This document shows, in pieces, positions 44,377 to 53,094 of a stretch of 64,000 nt of DNA. The notes under the pieces are model-generated. The model did not search any database. It saw nothing but the letters and a program-made list of their open reading frames with translations, and was not told the origin of the DNA. The stretch covers positions 1,116,001-1,180,000 of the forward strand of contig NZ_CP157969.1 in NCBI RefSeq assembly GCF_040215725.1. Reading direction: 5' to 3'. How positions within the stretch are numbered: the stretch's first letter is position 1; each line of letters opens with the position of its first letter. This DNA is from Rhizobium sp. ZPR4. GTDB lineage: Bacteria; Pseudomonadota; Alphaproteobacteria; Rhizobiales; Rhizobiaceae. Both the position numbers and the translations under genes were made by a program.

Positions 44377-44628
44377 ATGAAGGAAATCCAGCTCAAGGAT
44401 GCGAAGGCGACGCTTTCCGCCGTGGTCGATCAGGCCGTGGCCGGTGAGCCGACCGTTATCACCCGACATGGCCGCAAGGAGGCCGTGCTGGTTTCCTTCG
44501 AGGAATGGCAGCGGGTTTCGAGAGTGCCTGAGTTCGCCGATCTGCTTTTGGCCTTTCCCGGCGAGCAGGCCGATATTCCCGAACGATCGCGAAAGCCCGC
44601 ACGTTCGTTGCGTGAAAACGGCTTCTGA
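44377..44628 (+). CDS. Phd/YefM-family antitoxin
   Basis: An 83-residue antitoxin. MKEIQLKDAKATLSAVVDQA...PTVITRHGRKEAVLVSFEEW is the typical Phd/YefM DNA-binding fold, followed by a flexible tail that should bind the toxin. The ATG at 44377 has GGAG seven bases upstream; a start seven codons earlier would run through that site. The PIN-toxin gene follows after two bases. Confidence 0.9.
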   Translation: MKEIQLKDAKATLSAVVDQAVAGEPTVITRHGRKEAVLVSFEEWQRVSRVPEFADLLLAFPGEQADIPERSRKPARSLRENGF

Positions 44629-44630
44629 TC

Positions 44631-45071
44631 TTGTATCTTCTGGACACCGATATCGTGTCGGCCGATGCGCCGACCAAGCGCCACGTCGGCGTTGATGCAT
44701 TCGCGACCTGGATGCGTGCGAATGGCGACCGGCTTTATCTTTCGGCAATCACCATCGCCGAGATCGAGGCCGGCATTGCCAGAGCGATCAGAATCGGGGC
44801 GACGACGAAAGCGAAGCATCTGGGCGACTGGCTCGCGGCGGTGGAGCATTTCTATGCCGGCCGTATCCTGCCGTTCGGCATCGAAGAGGCGAGACATGCC
44901 GGCCTGATGCTTGACCAGGCGCGTGCGCACGACCCTGGTTTCGAGGACATTGCCATTGCCGCGACTGCCGTTGCCCACAACCTGACCGTTCTGACGGCCA
45001 ATGAGCGCCATTTCGAGCCGCTTGGCGTGCCGTTCGCCAATCCCCTGAAGCGGTTGCCCGCTATCCGATAA
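44631..45071 (+). CDS. VapC-family PIN-domain toxin
   Basis: A 146-residue PIN ribonuclease. Acidic residues are seen in YLLDTDIVS, AEIEAGI and in FEDIAIAATA near the end, the usual PIN active-site places. The start is a TTG two bases after the antitoxin stop. VapC toxins cut tRNA or rRNA. Its last 11 bases overlap the end of the convergent xdhC gene. The pair sits within the purine-degradation cluster and may stabilise it. Confidence 0.88.
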   Translation: MYLLDTDIVSADAPTKRHVGVDAFATWMRANGDRLYLSAITIAEIEAGIARAIRIGATTKAKHLGDWLAAVEHFYAGRILPFGIEEARHAGLMLDQARAHDPGFEDIAIAATAVAHNLTVLTANERHFEPLGVPFANPLKRLPAIR

Positions 45072-45912
45072 CAGGTTTTGCCGTGATTGGCTGCCCGGCA
45101 GCCGCCCAGCTCAGCGCCGCCGTCATGATCTCGGCGGCGGCGAGCGTGGCTATGACGGTCGGGCGCTTGTCTTTGACCGCCGTGCCGCCGATCGGGCAGA
45201 CGAGGCGGTCGAAAAGCTCCGCCTGGCCGGTTTCGCGCGAGAGCCAGTTGCGGAAGGTGGCACGCTTAGTCTTGGAGCCGATCATGCCGACATAGGCGGC
45301 ATCCGCGCGCTTGAGCGCCTCGGCCGCAATCAGGAAATCGAGCGCGTGGTCGTGTGTGAGGATCACGAAGCTGCTGCCGGCCGGCGCATCGCGTACCACG
45401 GCCTCCGGCATGGCCGTCAGGCAGGTTTCGATGCCTGGCACCGCGCTGGCAACAAGCTCTTCCTCTCGCGTGTCGACAAGCACCACGCGCAACGGCGCCA
45501 ATGAAAGCGCCATGGCGAGTGCATCGCCGACATGACCGGCGCCGAACACGTAGACATGCGGACGCGCAGCCATTTCGCGATCGCTGCGGGCGACGAGATC
45601 GTTCGCAAGCTTTGGGTTAAGGGCGGTGAAGGCCAGGCCCACTCGGCCGCCGCAGCACTGGCCGATCTCAGGGCCAAGCGGCACGTTCATCGGCTCCGCT
45701 GCAAGGCCGGAACGCAATGCGCGCCGCGCCTGGTCGATGGCCATATATTCGAGTGTCCCGCCGCCGATCGTCGCAAAGATCGCCCGTTCCGATACCAGCA
45801 TCCAGGCATCCGCATCGCGCGGCGCGGAACCTGCGACCCCGGTGACCTCGACCAGTATCGACGCCGGTTCTCGGCGGAGGAAATCCCGGATATCTTCACG
45901 GGCGGCAGGCAT
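45061..45912 (-). CDS. xdhC: Xanthine dehydrogenase accessory protein XdhC
   Basis: A 283-residue molybdenum cofactor maturation protein. The N-terminal XdhC/CoxI domain has VEVTGVAGSAPRDADAWMLV and a Cys pair at GQCCGGRVGLA. The C-terminal Rossmann domain has VYVFGAGHVGDALA. XdhC binds molybdopterin, helps its sulfuration and loads it into XdhB. The gene follows xdhB after four bases. Confidence 0.93.
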   Translation of the reverse strand: MPAAREDIRDFLRREPASILVEVTGVAGSAPRDADAWMLVSERAIFATIGGGTLEYMAIDQARRALRSGLAAEPMNVPLGPEIGQCCGGRVGLAFTALNPKLANDLVARSDREMAARPHVYVFGAGHVGDALAMALSLAPLRVVLVDTREEELVASAVPGIETCLTAMPEAVVRDAPAGSSFVILTHDHALDFLIAAEALKRADAAYVGMIGSKTKRATFRNWLSRETGQAELFDRLVCPIGGTAVKDKRPTVIATLAAAEIMTAALSWAAAGQPITAKPVIG

Positions 45913-45916
45913 GATC

Positions 45917-48271
45917 TTACTCCTTGTTCGCCGCCTTGAGACGTTCGATCGCCATCAGCACCCGTTCGGGTGTCGCCGGCGCGTCGAGACGCGGGCAGAT
46001 CTTGTGATCGGCGACGCTCGCCACCGCGTCCGAAAGCGCATGCAGGACGGCAAGGCCGAGCGGTAGCGGCGGCTCGCCGACCGCCTTGGATCGATGGATC
46101 GTCGGCTCGTAGGCTTCCGACCAATCGGTCAGCGCTACATTGAAAATCTTCGGGCGGTCGGATGCAAGCGGGATCTTGTAGGTTGAGGGCGCGTGCGTTC
46201 TAAGGCGCCCCTTGCCGTCCCACCAGAGCTCTTCCGTCGTCAACCATCCCATCCCTTGAATAAAGCCGCCCTCGATCTGCCCGATGTCGATGGCCTTGTT
46301 CAGCGAACGGCCTGTATCGTGCAGAATATCGGTGCGCTCCACCACATATTCTCCCGTCAGCGTGTCGACTGACACCTCCGAGCACGCCGCACCATAGGCA
46401 TAGTAGTAAAAAGCGTGGCCACGGCCGGCCTTGCGGTCCCAATGGATCTTCGGGGTCTTGTAGAAACCGGCGGCCGAAAGCTGGACGCGGGCCATATAGG
46501 CCTTCTTGACGAGATCGTCGAAGGGCATCTCGATGTCGCCGATCCGCACCCGGTTGGGCAGGAAGAGAACCTTATCACGCGGCACCTGATGGCTTTCCGC
46601 CGCAAAGGCAATCAGCCGGTCCTTGATCTGGCGTGCAGCGTTCTGGGCTGCCATGCCGTTCAGATCAGCACCTGAAGAGGCCGCGGTCGGCGAGGTATTC
46701 GGCACCTTGGCGGTCGTCGTCGCGGTGATCTTCACCCGGTCGAGATCGATCTGGAACTCTTCCGCCACGACCTGCGCCACCTTCAGGTGCAGGCCTTGCC
46801 CCATCTCGGTACCGCCATGGTTCATGTGGACGGAGCCGTCGCTATAAACATGCACGAGAGCACCGGCCTGGTTCGATTCCGTCTTGGTGAAGGAGATGCC
46901 GAATTTCACCGGGGTGAGCGCGATGCCGCGCTTGACGATACGGCTCTTGGCATTGAACTCGGCGATGGCCTTGCGGCGCCCGGCATAATCCGCGCTTTCC
47001 TCCAGTTCCGCGACGATGCGCTGGATGATGCAATCCTCGACCTTCTGATGATACGGGGTGAGGTTGCGTTCGCCTTGAACGCCCATCGCATCATAGAAAT
47101 TCAGCTTGCGGATTTCGAGCGGATCCTTGCCGACGGCGAAGGCCACCTCGTCGATGACGCGCTCGGCGCCGACCATGCCCTGTGGGCCGCCGAAGCCGCG
47201 GAAGGCCGTGTTGGAAACCGTATTGGTATAAAGCGGCGCCGACTTCGCATGAACATGCGGGAAGAAATAGGCATTGTCGCAGTGAAACAGCGCCCGGTCG
47301 CCCACGGGACCGGAGAGGTCGGCGGAAAATCCGGCGCGAAGCGCGAAGGTGTAGTCGATGCCGAGGATACGGCCTTCATCGTCGAAGCCGACATCGTAGT
47401 CGATGGCAAAATCATGCCGCTTGCCGGTCGCGACCATGTCTTCGTCACGGTCGAGCCGGACCTTGACGGCGCGCTTCAGCTTTTTGGCAGCGATCGCTGC
47501 AATGGCGGCGCACTGGTTCGCCTGGGTCTCCTTGCCGCCGAAGCCGCCACCCATGCGCCGAACCTCGATCGTGACAGCATTGCTCGGCACGCCCAGGGCG
47601 TGAGCGACCATGTGCTGGGTCTCGCTCGGACCTTGCGTCGAGCAATAGACCACGACCTCGTCGTCTTCGCCGGGGACGGCAAGCGAGACCTGGCCTTCGA
47701 GATAGAAATGGTCCTGGCCGCCGAGCCGCATGCGGCCCGTCACGCGACGCGGAGCATTTGCAAGGGCAGACGCCGCGTCGCCTCGCTTCAGCGTCAGCGG
47801 CGTGACCACCTGTCGATGGGTGGAAACATCGAGATCCCAGATGTCGATATCGGCTGGCAGCTCCTCATAATCGATCTTTGCCAGCCTTGCTGCACGGCGC
47901 GCCTGTTCTCGCGTTTCGGCAATCACGCAGAAGATCGGCTGGCCGTGAAACTCGACCTTGCCGGCGGCAAGCACGGGGTCATCGTGCATGTAGGAGGGTG
48001 AGATATCGTTGACGCCGGGTACGTCCTCATGGGTCAGCACGGCAACGACGCCGGGGGCTCTCCGCACGGCGTCAAGATCGACCGATTTTAGGATACCGTG
48101 CGCTACGGTGGACAGGCCGAGGCCGGCATGAAGCGTTCCGGTCGGCTCGGTAATGTCGTCGATATAGATGGCCGCGCCGGAGACATGCTTGTGCGCGGAA
48201 TCGTGCCGTGGGCTGGAATGGACGCCGCCAATGATGGTTTCGGGCTTGAGATCTGGAGCGTGCTTGTTCAT
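45917..48271 (-). CDS. xdhB: Xanthine dehydrogenase molybdopterin-binding subunit
   Basis: A 784-residue large subunit. The N-terminal a/b hammerhead domain contains HVSGAAIYIDDITEPTG. Cofactor-binding landmarks include GQDHFYLEGQ, RMGGGFGGKETQ, NTAFRGFGGPQG and a GEPPLPLG loop near the C-terminus with the catalytic Glu. It oxidises hypoxanthine and xanthine to urate. It is encoded between xdhA and xdhC with gaps of only three and four bases, so one operon. Confidence 0.95.
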   Translation of the reverse strand: MNKHAPDLKPETIIGGVHSSPRHDSAHKHVSGAAIYIDDITEPTGTLHAGLGLSTVAHGILKSVDLDAVRRAPGVVAVLTHEDVPGVNDISPSYMHDDPVLAAGKVEFHGQPIFCVIAETREQARRAARLAKIDYEELPADIDIWDLDVSTHRQVVTPLTLKRGDAASALANAPRRVTGRMRLGGQDHFYLEGQVSLAVPGEDDEVVVYCSTQGPSETQHMVAHALGVPSNAVTIEVRRMGGGFGGKETQANQCAAIAAIAAKKLKRAVKVRLDRDEDMVATGKRHDFAIDYDVGFDDEGRILGIDYTFALRAGFSADLSGPVGDRALFHCDNAYFFPHVHAKSAPLYTNTVSNTAFRGFGGPQGMVGAERVIDEVAFAVGKDPLEIRKLNFYDAMGVQGERNLTPYHQKVEDCIIQRIVAELEESADYAGRRKAIAEFNAKSRIVKRGIALTPVKFGISFTKTESNQAGALVHVYSDGSVHMNHGGTEMGQGLHLKVAQVVAEEFQIDLDRVKITATTTAKVPNTSPTAASSGADLNGMAAQNAARQIKDRLIAFAAESHQVPRDKVLFLPNRVRIGDIEMPFDDLVKKAYMARVQLSAAGFYKTPKIHWDRKAGRGHAFYYYAYGAACSEVSVDTLTGEYVVERTDILHDTGRSLNKAIDIGQIEGGFIQGMGWLTTEELWWDGKGRLRTHAPSTYKIPLASDRPKIFNVALTDWSEAYEPTIHRSKAVGEPPLPLGLAVLHALSDAVASVADHKICPRLDAPATPERVLMAIERLKAANKE

Positions 48272-48274
48272 GGG

Positions 48275-49759
48275 TTACGCAGCCTCATATCTCGATACCT
48301 GCGCCGGCGCTGCGCTGGACGTCGCTTCCAGGTAGAAGCGCAAGAGAAGGTTCCTTGCTGCGAGCGCACGGTATTCCGCGGTGGCGCGCATGTCGGTCAG
48401 CGGCGCATAATCCTCGGCATATTTTTCCATCGCCATCTCTACCGTCTTTTCGTTCCAAGGCTGGCCGTGCAGCGCCTTTTCGACGGAAAAGGCCCGTTTC
48501 GGCGTTGCGGCCATGCCGCCATAGGCGATCCGGATTTCCGCGACAGTGCCATCTTCAGTAAGCACCAGTCGGAAGGCGCCGAGCGTCGCCGTGATGTCCT
48601 CATCCCGGCGCTTGGTCACCTTGTAGATGGCAAATTTTTCCGCCACGGCGGGAACCGGGATATGCACGGCTTCGACGAATTCGCCGGGCTGGCGGTCCTG
48701 CTTGCCATAGGCAATGAAGAAGTCTTCAAGCGCGATGGTGCGCCGGACCGCGCCCTTGCGCAAGGTCAGCGACGCGCCAAGCGCGATCAGTGCCGGCGGT
48801 GTGTCGCCGATTGGCGAACCGTTGGCGATGTTGCCGCCGATCGTGCCCATATTGCGCACCTGCTGGCCGCCGATGCGGGTAATCAGCGGTCCGAGCGCCG
48901 GGATATGCCGCGACAGCGTCGCGATCGCCTCCGAATAGGTGACGCCGGCGCCGACGGTGATGAGCTTGTCGTCCACCACGATCGACTTCAGCTCCTGCAG
49001 CCCGGCAATGAAAACGACCGGTGTGATGTCGCGCATGTGCTTGGTGACCCAGAGGCCGACATCGGTGGACCCGGCAACGACGATCGCTGTCGGCGTGGTT
49101 TCGAGAATGGTGGCGAAATCGTCGAGGTTCGCCGGCACGATCAGACGATGGCGACCTTCGCCGATTTCGACGCGGGCGCCGTCGCGAAGGGCTTGCAGGC
49201 GCGCGATCATCGTTTCGCGCTCGACCAGCAAGGGGTCATCTTGCGTCCCGCCATAGCTGGAGATGGCGCGGGCGGCCCGCAGGATCGGCTCGTAGCCGGT
49301 GCAGCGACAGAGATTGCCCTGCAGCGCCGTTTCGATCTGCTGGTCAGTCGGGTTCAGCGTCTGCATCCAAAGCCCATAGAGAGACATGACGAAGCCCGGC
49401 GTGCAGAAGCCGCATTGCGAACCATGAAAATCGATCATGGCTTGCTGCACCGGATGCAGATGGTCGTCGCTGGGGGCGAGATGCTCGACAGTGACCACAT
49501 GACAGGCATCAAGCGAGCCGAGGAAGCGAATGCAGGCATTGACGCCCTCATAGACAAGGCCACCTGCCGGGGTCAGTCGTCCCACAAGCACGGTGCAGGC
49601 GCCGCAATCGCCCTCTGCGCAGCCTTCCTTGGTGCCCTTCAGCGAGCGGGAGAGGCGCAGCCAGTCGAGCAACGTCTGATCTGGTGCGACGTCGCTCAGA
49701 ACGACGTCCTGACCGTTCAGAATGAAACGCAGTTCGGAGCGGATTTTTACGACGGTCAT
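48275..49759 (-). CDS. xdhA: Xanthine dehydrogenase iron-sulfur/FAD subunit
   Basis: A 494-residue small subunit. The plant-ferredoxin-like 2Fe-2S cluster has Cys47, 52, 55 and 76. The second 2Fe-2S cluster has Cys116, 119, 151 and 153 (QCGFCTPGF and CRCTGYEP). The FAD-binding domain (about 200-380) has VAGSTDVGLWVTKH and the C-terminal CO dehydrogenase flavoprotein domain follows. It carries electrons from the molybdenum centre to NAD. The gene follows uraH by three bases. Confidence 0.95.
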   Translation of the reverse strand: MTVVKIRSELRFILNGQDVVLSDVAPDQTLLDWLRLSRSLKGTKEGCAEGDCGACTVLVGRLTPAGGLVYEGVNACIRFLGSLDACHVVTVEHLAPSDDHLHPVQQAMIDFHGSQCGFCTPGFVMSLYGLWMQTLNPTDQQIETALQGNLCRCTGYEPILRAARAISSYGGTQDDPLLVERETMIARLQALRDGARVEIGEGRHRLIVPANLDDFATILETTPTAIVVAGSTDVGLWVTKHMRDITPVVFIAGLQELKSIVVDDKLITVGAGVTYSEAIATLSRHIPALGPLITRIGGQQVRNMGTIGGNIANGSPIGDTPPALIALGASLTLRKGAVRRTIALEDFFIAYGKQDRQPGEFVEAVHIPVPAVAEKFAIYKVTKRRDEDITATLGAFRLVLTEDGTVAEIRIAYGGMAATPKRAFSVEKALHGQPWNEKTVEMAMEKYAEDYAPLTDMRATAEYRALAARNLLLRFYLEATSSAAPAQVSRYEAA

Positions 49760-49762
49760 CGT

Positions 49763-50128
49763 TCAGCTCCCGCGATAGGTGGAATAGCTGTAGGGCGAGA
49801 GGAGCAGCGGCACATGGTAATGCGCGCGCTCGTCGGCGAGGCCGAAGCGGATCGGGATGACATCCAGAAACATGGGATCGTCGCCGGAGCGGCCGAGATA
49901 GTCACCAGCATGAAAGCGCAGCTCGTAGGTGCCGGAGCGCATGGTTTCGCCGGACAAGAGCGGCGCGTCGCAGCGGCCGTCATCGTTGGTTTTGGTGGAT
50001 TTCAGGAGCTGCAGCGTTTCGTCTTCGATCCGGTACAGATCGATGCGCAGGCCCTCAGCGGGCTTGCCGAGCGCCGTGTCCAGTACGTGGGTCGTGAGCC
50101 GGCCGGCTCCTGGCGAATGAGACTGCAT
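49763..50128 (-). CDS. uraH: 5-hydroxyisourate hydrolase
   Basis: A 121-residue transthyretin-like protein. [19 protein letters not shown] gives the N-terminal signature and the C-terminal YSYSTYRGS is the diagnostic tetrapeptide region. Conserved His and Arg ([12 protein letters not shown]) line the active site. It hydrolyses HIU to OHCU, the step after PuuD. It is the first gene of the uraH-xdhA-xdhB-xdhC operon. The enzymes for the next two steps are not encoded in the window. Confidence 0.94.
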   Translation of the reverse strand: MQSHSPGAGRLTTHVLDTALGKPAEGLRIDLYRIEDETLQLLKSTKTNDDGRCDAPLLSGETMRSGTYELRFHAGDYLGRSGDDPMFLDVIPIRFGLADERAHYHVPLLLSPYSYSTYRGS

Positions 50129-50712
50129 GCTTTTCTCCCGAACATAGCGCTCCTGTCTCTACTATCCGCCAGGCCGATACCACTGAAAAGCAGCTGCAAC
50201 GTTCGAGACTTTCAAATTTTCCAAGGGGAATGGCGCGTGCGATTTGCGGTTAGAAATTGGTAGTCGAAAACGTTTGGAGGAACGTTTCATGCGACATGCT
50301 TGGACATTGTTGACGGTTTTTGCAGCTCACCGACAAGGTGAAACAGGCTTCGGCATAGAAATCTGCCCTGAATGATGAAGAAGGCGGCGACGGCTGCCGA
50401 TCAATTTGTGCCTTGGCCTCTACCGGTCACGTCGCGCACGGCAAGTGCGCGCTTGCCCACCTGCAGAGCCTTGCAGGCATAGCCCGTCGACCCGGCACTG
50501 GCAGGCTTAACAGGGAATAGGCCTTAAGACCATTGGGGTCGGTATCCGTAACGACCTTCTTACGGAGGCGACGGAGCCACACAGGTTGGGTGGCGTGCAT
50601 GTTGCGCTTCGGATGAGCCCGGCTGTCCATGCCACAGGCCATGCGCCGACCTCCACGACCTATCACAATTAAGACAGAGGTGAGTTCAGGGAATGAAAAC
50701 GGGAGACCAGGA
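50129..50712. other. 584-base spacer between uraH and allA
   Basis: No gene is supported. It contains divergent promoters for uraH-xdh and allA. An imperfect palindrome, GAAAACGTT (50266-50274) and AACGTTTC (50281-50288), may be an operator. A minus-strand frame at 50427-50666 (79 codons, Arg-rich) has no known motif. In related genomes uraD and puuE often neighbour allA, so this oversized gap could be a deletion scar. Confidence 0.45.
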
Positions 50713-51198
50713 ATGAAAGTGATCGAAATTCAACCGCTGACGAGAGCCACATTCGCCCCCTTCGGCGATGTGATCGAGATGGAAGGGGCGCGCAACTATC
50801 CGATCAACGCCGGCAAATGCGTTCGTTATCATGACCTTGCACAGGTCGAAGCGATCGGTGAAGAGGCGCGCACGATGATCAGTTGGTTGCGCGGCGAGCC
50901 CTATGCGCTGCCGCTGGAACTGAAGATGGTCGAGCGGCATCCTCTCGGCAGCCAGGCCTTCGTTCCGCTGTCCAGCCATCCATTCCTCGTCGTTGCCGCG
51001 CGCGAAACGGGCTATGGGCCGAGCGAGCCAGTGGCCTTCCGCACCAGGCCGGGGCAGGGCGTCAACATCTGGCGCAATGTCTGGCACGGCATTCTGACGC
51101 CCCTCGACGGCATCTCCGACTTCATCGTCATCGATCGCGGCGGCAAGGGCGTCAATCTTGAGGAACATTTCTATGAAGAGCCATTCCTGATCCGCTAA
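50713..51198 (+). CDS. allA: Ureidoglycolate lyase
   Basis: A 161-residue cupin-fold enzyme of the AllA family. It begins MKVIEIQPLTRATFAPFGDV and has the landmarks MVERHPLGSQAFVPL, GQGVNIWRNVWHG and the C-terminal LEEHF. It splits ureidoglycolate to glyoxylate and urea, linking purine breakdown to the gcl operon. GGAG seven bases before the ATG at 50713 sets the start. A strong terminator follows. Confidence 0.94.
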   Translation: MKVIEIQPLTRATFAPFGDVIEMEGARNYPINAGKCVRYHDLAQVEAIGEEARTMISWLRGEPYALPLELKMVERHPLGSQAFVPLSSHPFLVVAARETGYGPSEPVAFRTRPGQGVNIWRNVWHGILTPLDGISDFIVIDRGGKGVNLEEHFYEEPFLIR

Positions 51199-51226
51199 AA
51201 AGAGCCGGATCGATCCAGATGTCAAA

Positions 51227-51260
51227 AAGGGGCGTTGCGACGGCAGCGCCCCTTATTTTT
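51227..51260 (+). terminator. Rho-independent terminator of allA
   Basis: AAGGGGCGTTGC (51227-51238) pairs with GCAGCGCCCCTT (51243-51254) over 12 positions with one G-U pair and a four-base loop, followed by ATTTTT. This is a canonical intrinsic terminator 28 bases after the allA stop. Confidence 0.85.
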
Positions 51261-51295
51261 CCGGGATGGCTCCCATTTCCTGCAACCAGCAAGAC

Positions 51296-51334
51296 GCAAA
51301 AAGGCCGGGTCATTCGAGCGAACGACCCGGCCTT
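51296..51334 (-). terminator. Rho-independent terminator of the NCS2 permease gene
   Basis: AAGGCCGGGTC (51301-51311) and GACCCGGCCTT (51324-51334) are perfectly complementary. TTCG/CGAA extends the stem inside. On the minus strand the hairpin is followed by TTTTTG, and it lies 15 bases past the permease stop codon. Confidence 0.85.
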
Positions 51335-51349
51335 GAATTCATATCGTTG

Positions 51350-52642
51350 CTAGTCTGCGAAGAAGGCGAAGCGCACGACGAACAGGGCAGCGACGATCTG
51401 CGTTGCCGGGTGCAGCATCGACCAGCGGCCGGTGAAGACCTTCACGGCGACATAGGTGATGAAGCCGAAGGCAAGGCCGTTGGCAATCGAGTAGGTGAAG
51501 GGCATGGCGAGTGCCGTGATTGCGGCCGGGGCCGCTTCGGTCAGGTCATCCCATTCGATCTCGGTCAGCTCGCGCATCATCAGGCCGGCGACATAGAGCA
51601 GCGCTGGAGCGGTTGCAAAGGCCGGAACGGAGGCTGCTAGCGGCGAGAAGAAGAGAGCCGCGATGAAGAGGGCGGCGATGGTGAGAGCCGTCAGGCCCGT
51701 GCGGCCGCCAGCCTGAACGCCCGACGCGCTTTCGACGAAGGCCGTCGTGCTGCTGGTGCCCATCAGCGAGCCGGCGACAATGGCTGCGCTGTCGGCAAGC
51801 AGAGCTCTGCTCAAGCGGTTCGGCTTTCCTTCCTGGATCAGGTTCGCGCGCTTGGCGATACCGATCAGCGTCCCGGTGGCGTCGAAGACTTCGACGAGCA
51901 CGAAGACGAGAATGATGTGGACCAGGCCACCATGCAGAGCGCCGACGATGTCGAGTTGCAGGAAGGTCGGCATGATGGATGGCGGGGCCGAAACGATGCC
52001 GTGGAACTGGCTGACGCCGAAGATCCAGGAGAGAACTGTGACGGCGAGAATACCGATGAGGATCGACCCCCTGACCTTCAGCGCATCCATAACGGCGATG
52101 ATGAAGAAACCGAGGATGGCGAGAAGGGGACCGGTCTGCTTCAGATCCCCCAGGCCGACGAGCGTCGCCTTGTTGGCAACGACGATGCCGGCGCTCTTGA
52201 GCGCGATGATTGCCAGGAAGAGACCTATACCGGCGGCGATCGCGCTTCTGAGCGAATGCGGGATGCCGGCGATCAGCCAGCTGCGCACGCCGGTCACCGT
52301 CAATAAGACGAAGATCGAGCCGGAAATGAAGACGGCGCCAAGCGCCTGCTGCCAGGTAAAGCCGAGTGCGGCAACCACGGTGAAGGCGAAGAAAGCATTG
52401 AGCCCCATGCCCGGCGCCATGCCGATCGGCCAGTTGGCGACAAAGCCCATGACCATGGAGCCGAGCGCGGCTGCGAGACAGGTGGCGACAAAGATCGCAT
52501 TGCGGTCCATGCCAGTCGTCGACAGAATGTCTGGATTGACGAAGATGATATAGGACATCGTCAGGAACGTCGTGACGCCCGCGATGAGCTCGGTGCGCAC
52601 GGACGTGCCGTGCTCACTCAATTTGAAAAGTCGTTCAAGCAT
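51350..52642 (-). CDS. NCS2-family purine permease (AzgA/PbuG type)
   Basis: A 430-residue transporter with about twelve to fourteen helices. The N-terminus MLERLFKLSEHGTSVRTELIAGVTTFLTMSYIIFVNP is that of the AzgA/PbuG adenine-guanine-hypoxanthine permeases (COG2252), and GTSSTTAFVESASGVQAGGRTG is the family motif in the middle. It is a proton symporter for purine bases and supplies GuaD and Xdh. The leader upstream can fold in alternative ways. It is monocistronic with its own terminator. Confidence 0.92.
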   Translation of the reverse strand: MLERLFKLSEHGTSVRTELIAGVTTFLTMSYIIFVNPDILSTTGMDRNAIFVATCLAAALGSMVMGFVANWPIGMAPGMGLNAFFAFTVVAALGFTWQQALGAVFISGSIFVLLTVTGVRSWLIAGIPHSLRSAIAAGIGLFLAIIALKSAGIVVANKATLVGLGDLKQTGPLLAILGFFIIAVMDALKVRGSILIGILAVTVLSWIFGVSQFHGIVSAPPSIMPTFLQLDIVGALHGGLVHIILVFVLVEVFDATGTLIGIAKRANLIQEGKPNRLSRALLADSAAIVAGSLMGTSSTTAFVESASGVQAGGRTGLTALTIAALFIAALFFSPLAASVPAFATAPALLYVAGLMMRELTEIEWDDLTEAAPAAITALAMPFTYSIANGLAFGFITYVAVKVFTGRWSMLHPATQIVAALFVVRFAFFAD

Positions 52643-52745
52643 TGTTCCTCCCTAAGCGTTCCCGACGCTCGTGAAATCATGGGGCTTGCCTGCATCTCCT
52701 CCGGATGCGGGCCGCAAGAAGCGGCTTTCAACGCTTCGTGGCGAG
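52643..52745 (-). promoter_or_regulatory. Structured 5' leader of the purine permease gene, candidate riboswitch or attenuator
   Basis: On the minus strand the leader can form a closing stem (AAGCGTT at 52736-52730 with AACGCTT at 52660-52654) around two local hairpins: GCCGC/GCGGC (arms 52725-52721 and 52715-52711) and GCATC/GATGC (arms 52708-52704 and 52696-52692). The 3' arm of the closing stem can instead form AGCGT/ACGCT (52669-52665 with 52659-52655). That switch lies right beside the GGGAGG ribosome site (52651-52646). Multi-stem junctions with alternative pairing next to the ribosome site are typical of riboswitches. I do not recognise a known class by sequence. Confidence 0.4.
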
Positions 52746-52908
52746 GGGGGATTGTGCGCTTTTAATGGCTTTACGCGCTAGAGCCGGATTTCCCCGCAAT
52801 TCGCGAAAGACATTCTAATTTTTCAAGCTATTTCCGCGCGAATTTCTTCTGATTTCAGAGCCATTATTTGATGGTCGAAGACATCGCTCCGTCCTGCGCA
52901 ATCGTTCG

Positions 52909-53094
52909 ATGCAGCTCATGCAAGAAGATATGCATGATACTTATAGCGGCAAGGTGACAAAGCCAAACTATTTCCGTCGGATGACGGATCTTGAAGGCCG
53001 CGCAGACGGCAGCACGAAGGATTGCGGCGAGCCCCCATATCTAAAATGGAAGCCGCCCGAAGATCGTGAACTCCAACCTGAACGGAGCGCCTGA
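52909..53094 (+). CDS. Possible small hypothetical protein
   Basis: A 61-codon frame rich in Lys, Asp, Glu and Pro (DLEGRADGSTKDCGEPPYLK). It ends exactly one base before the stop of the convergent GMC gene. There is no strong ribosome site; a second ATG at 52930 has AAGAAG upstream. It matches no family I know. It is offered only because composition and codon third positions are protein-like. The rest of the 452-base gap holds the permease leader. Confidence 0.3.
   Translation: MQLMQEDMHDTYSGKVTKPNYFRRMTDLEGRADGSTKDCGEPPYLKWKPPEDRELQPERSA

Noticed and set aside
48098..50263. A 721-codon plus-strand open frame across the xanthine dehydrogenase genes
   Set aside because: It is antisense to xdhB, xdhA and uraH, whose protein motifs are complete. 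Long antisense frames are common in high-GC coding DNA.
50427..50666. 79-codon Arg-rich frame between uraH and allA, considered as a transposase remnant
   Set aside because: No transposase catalytic motif and no terminal inverted repeats could be found.
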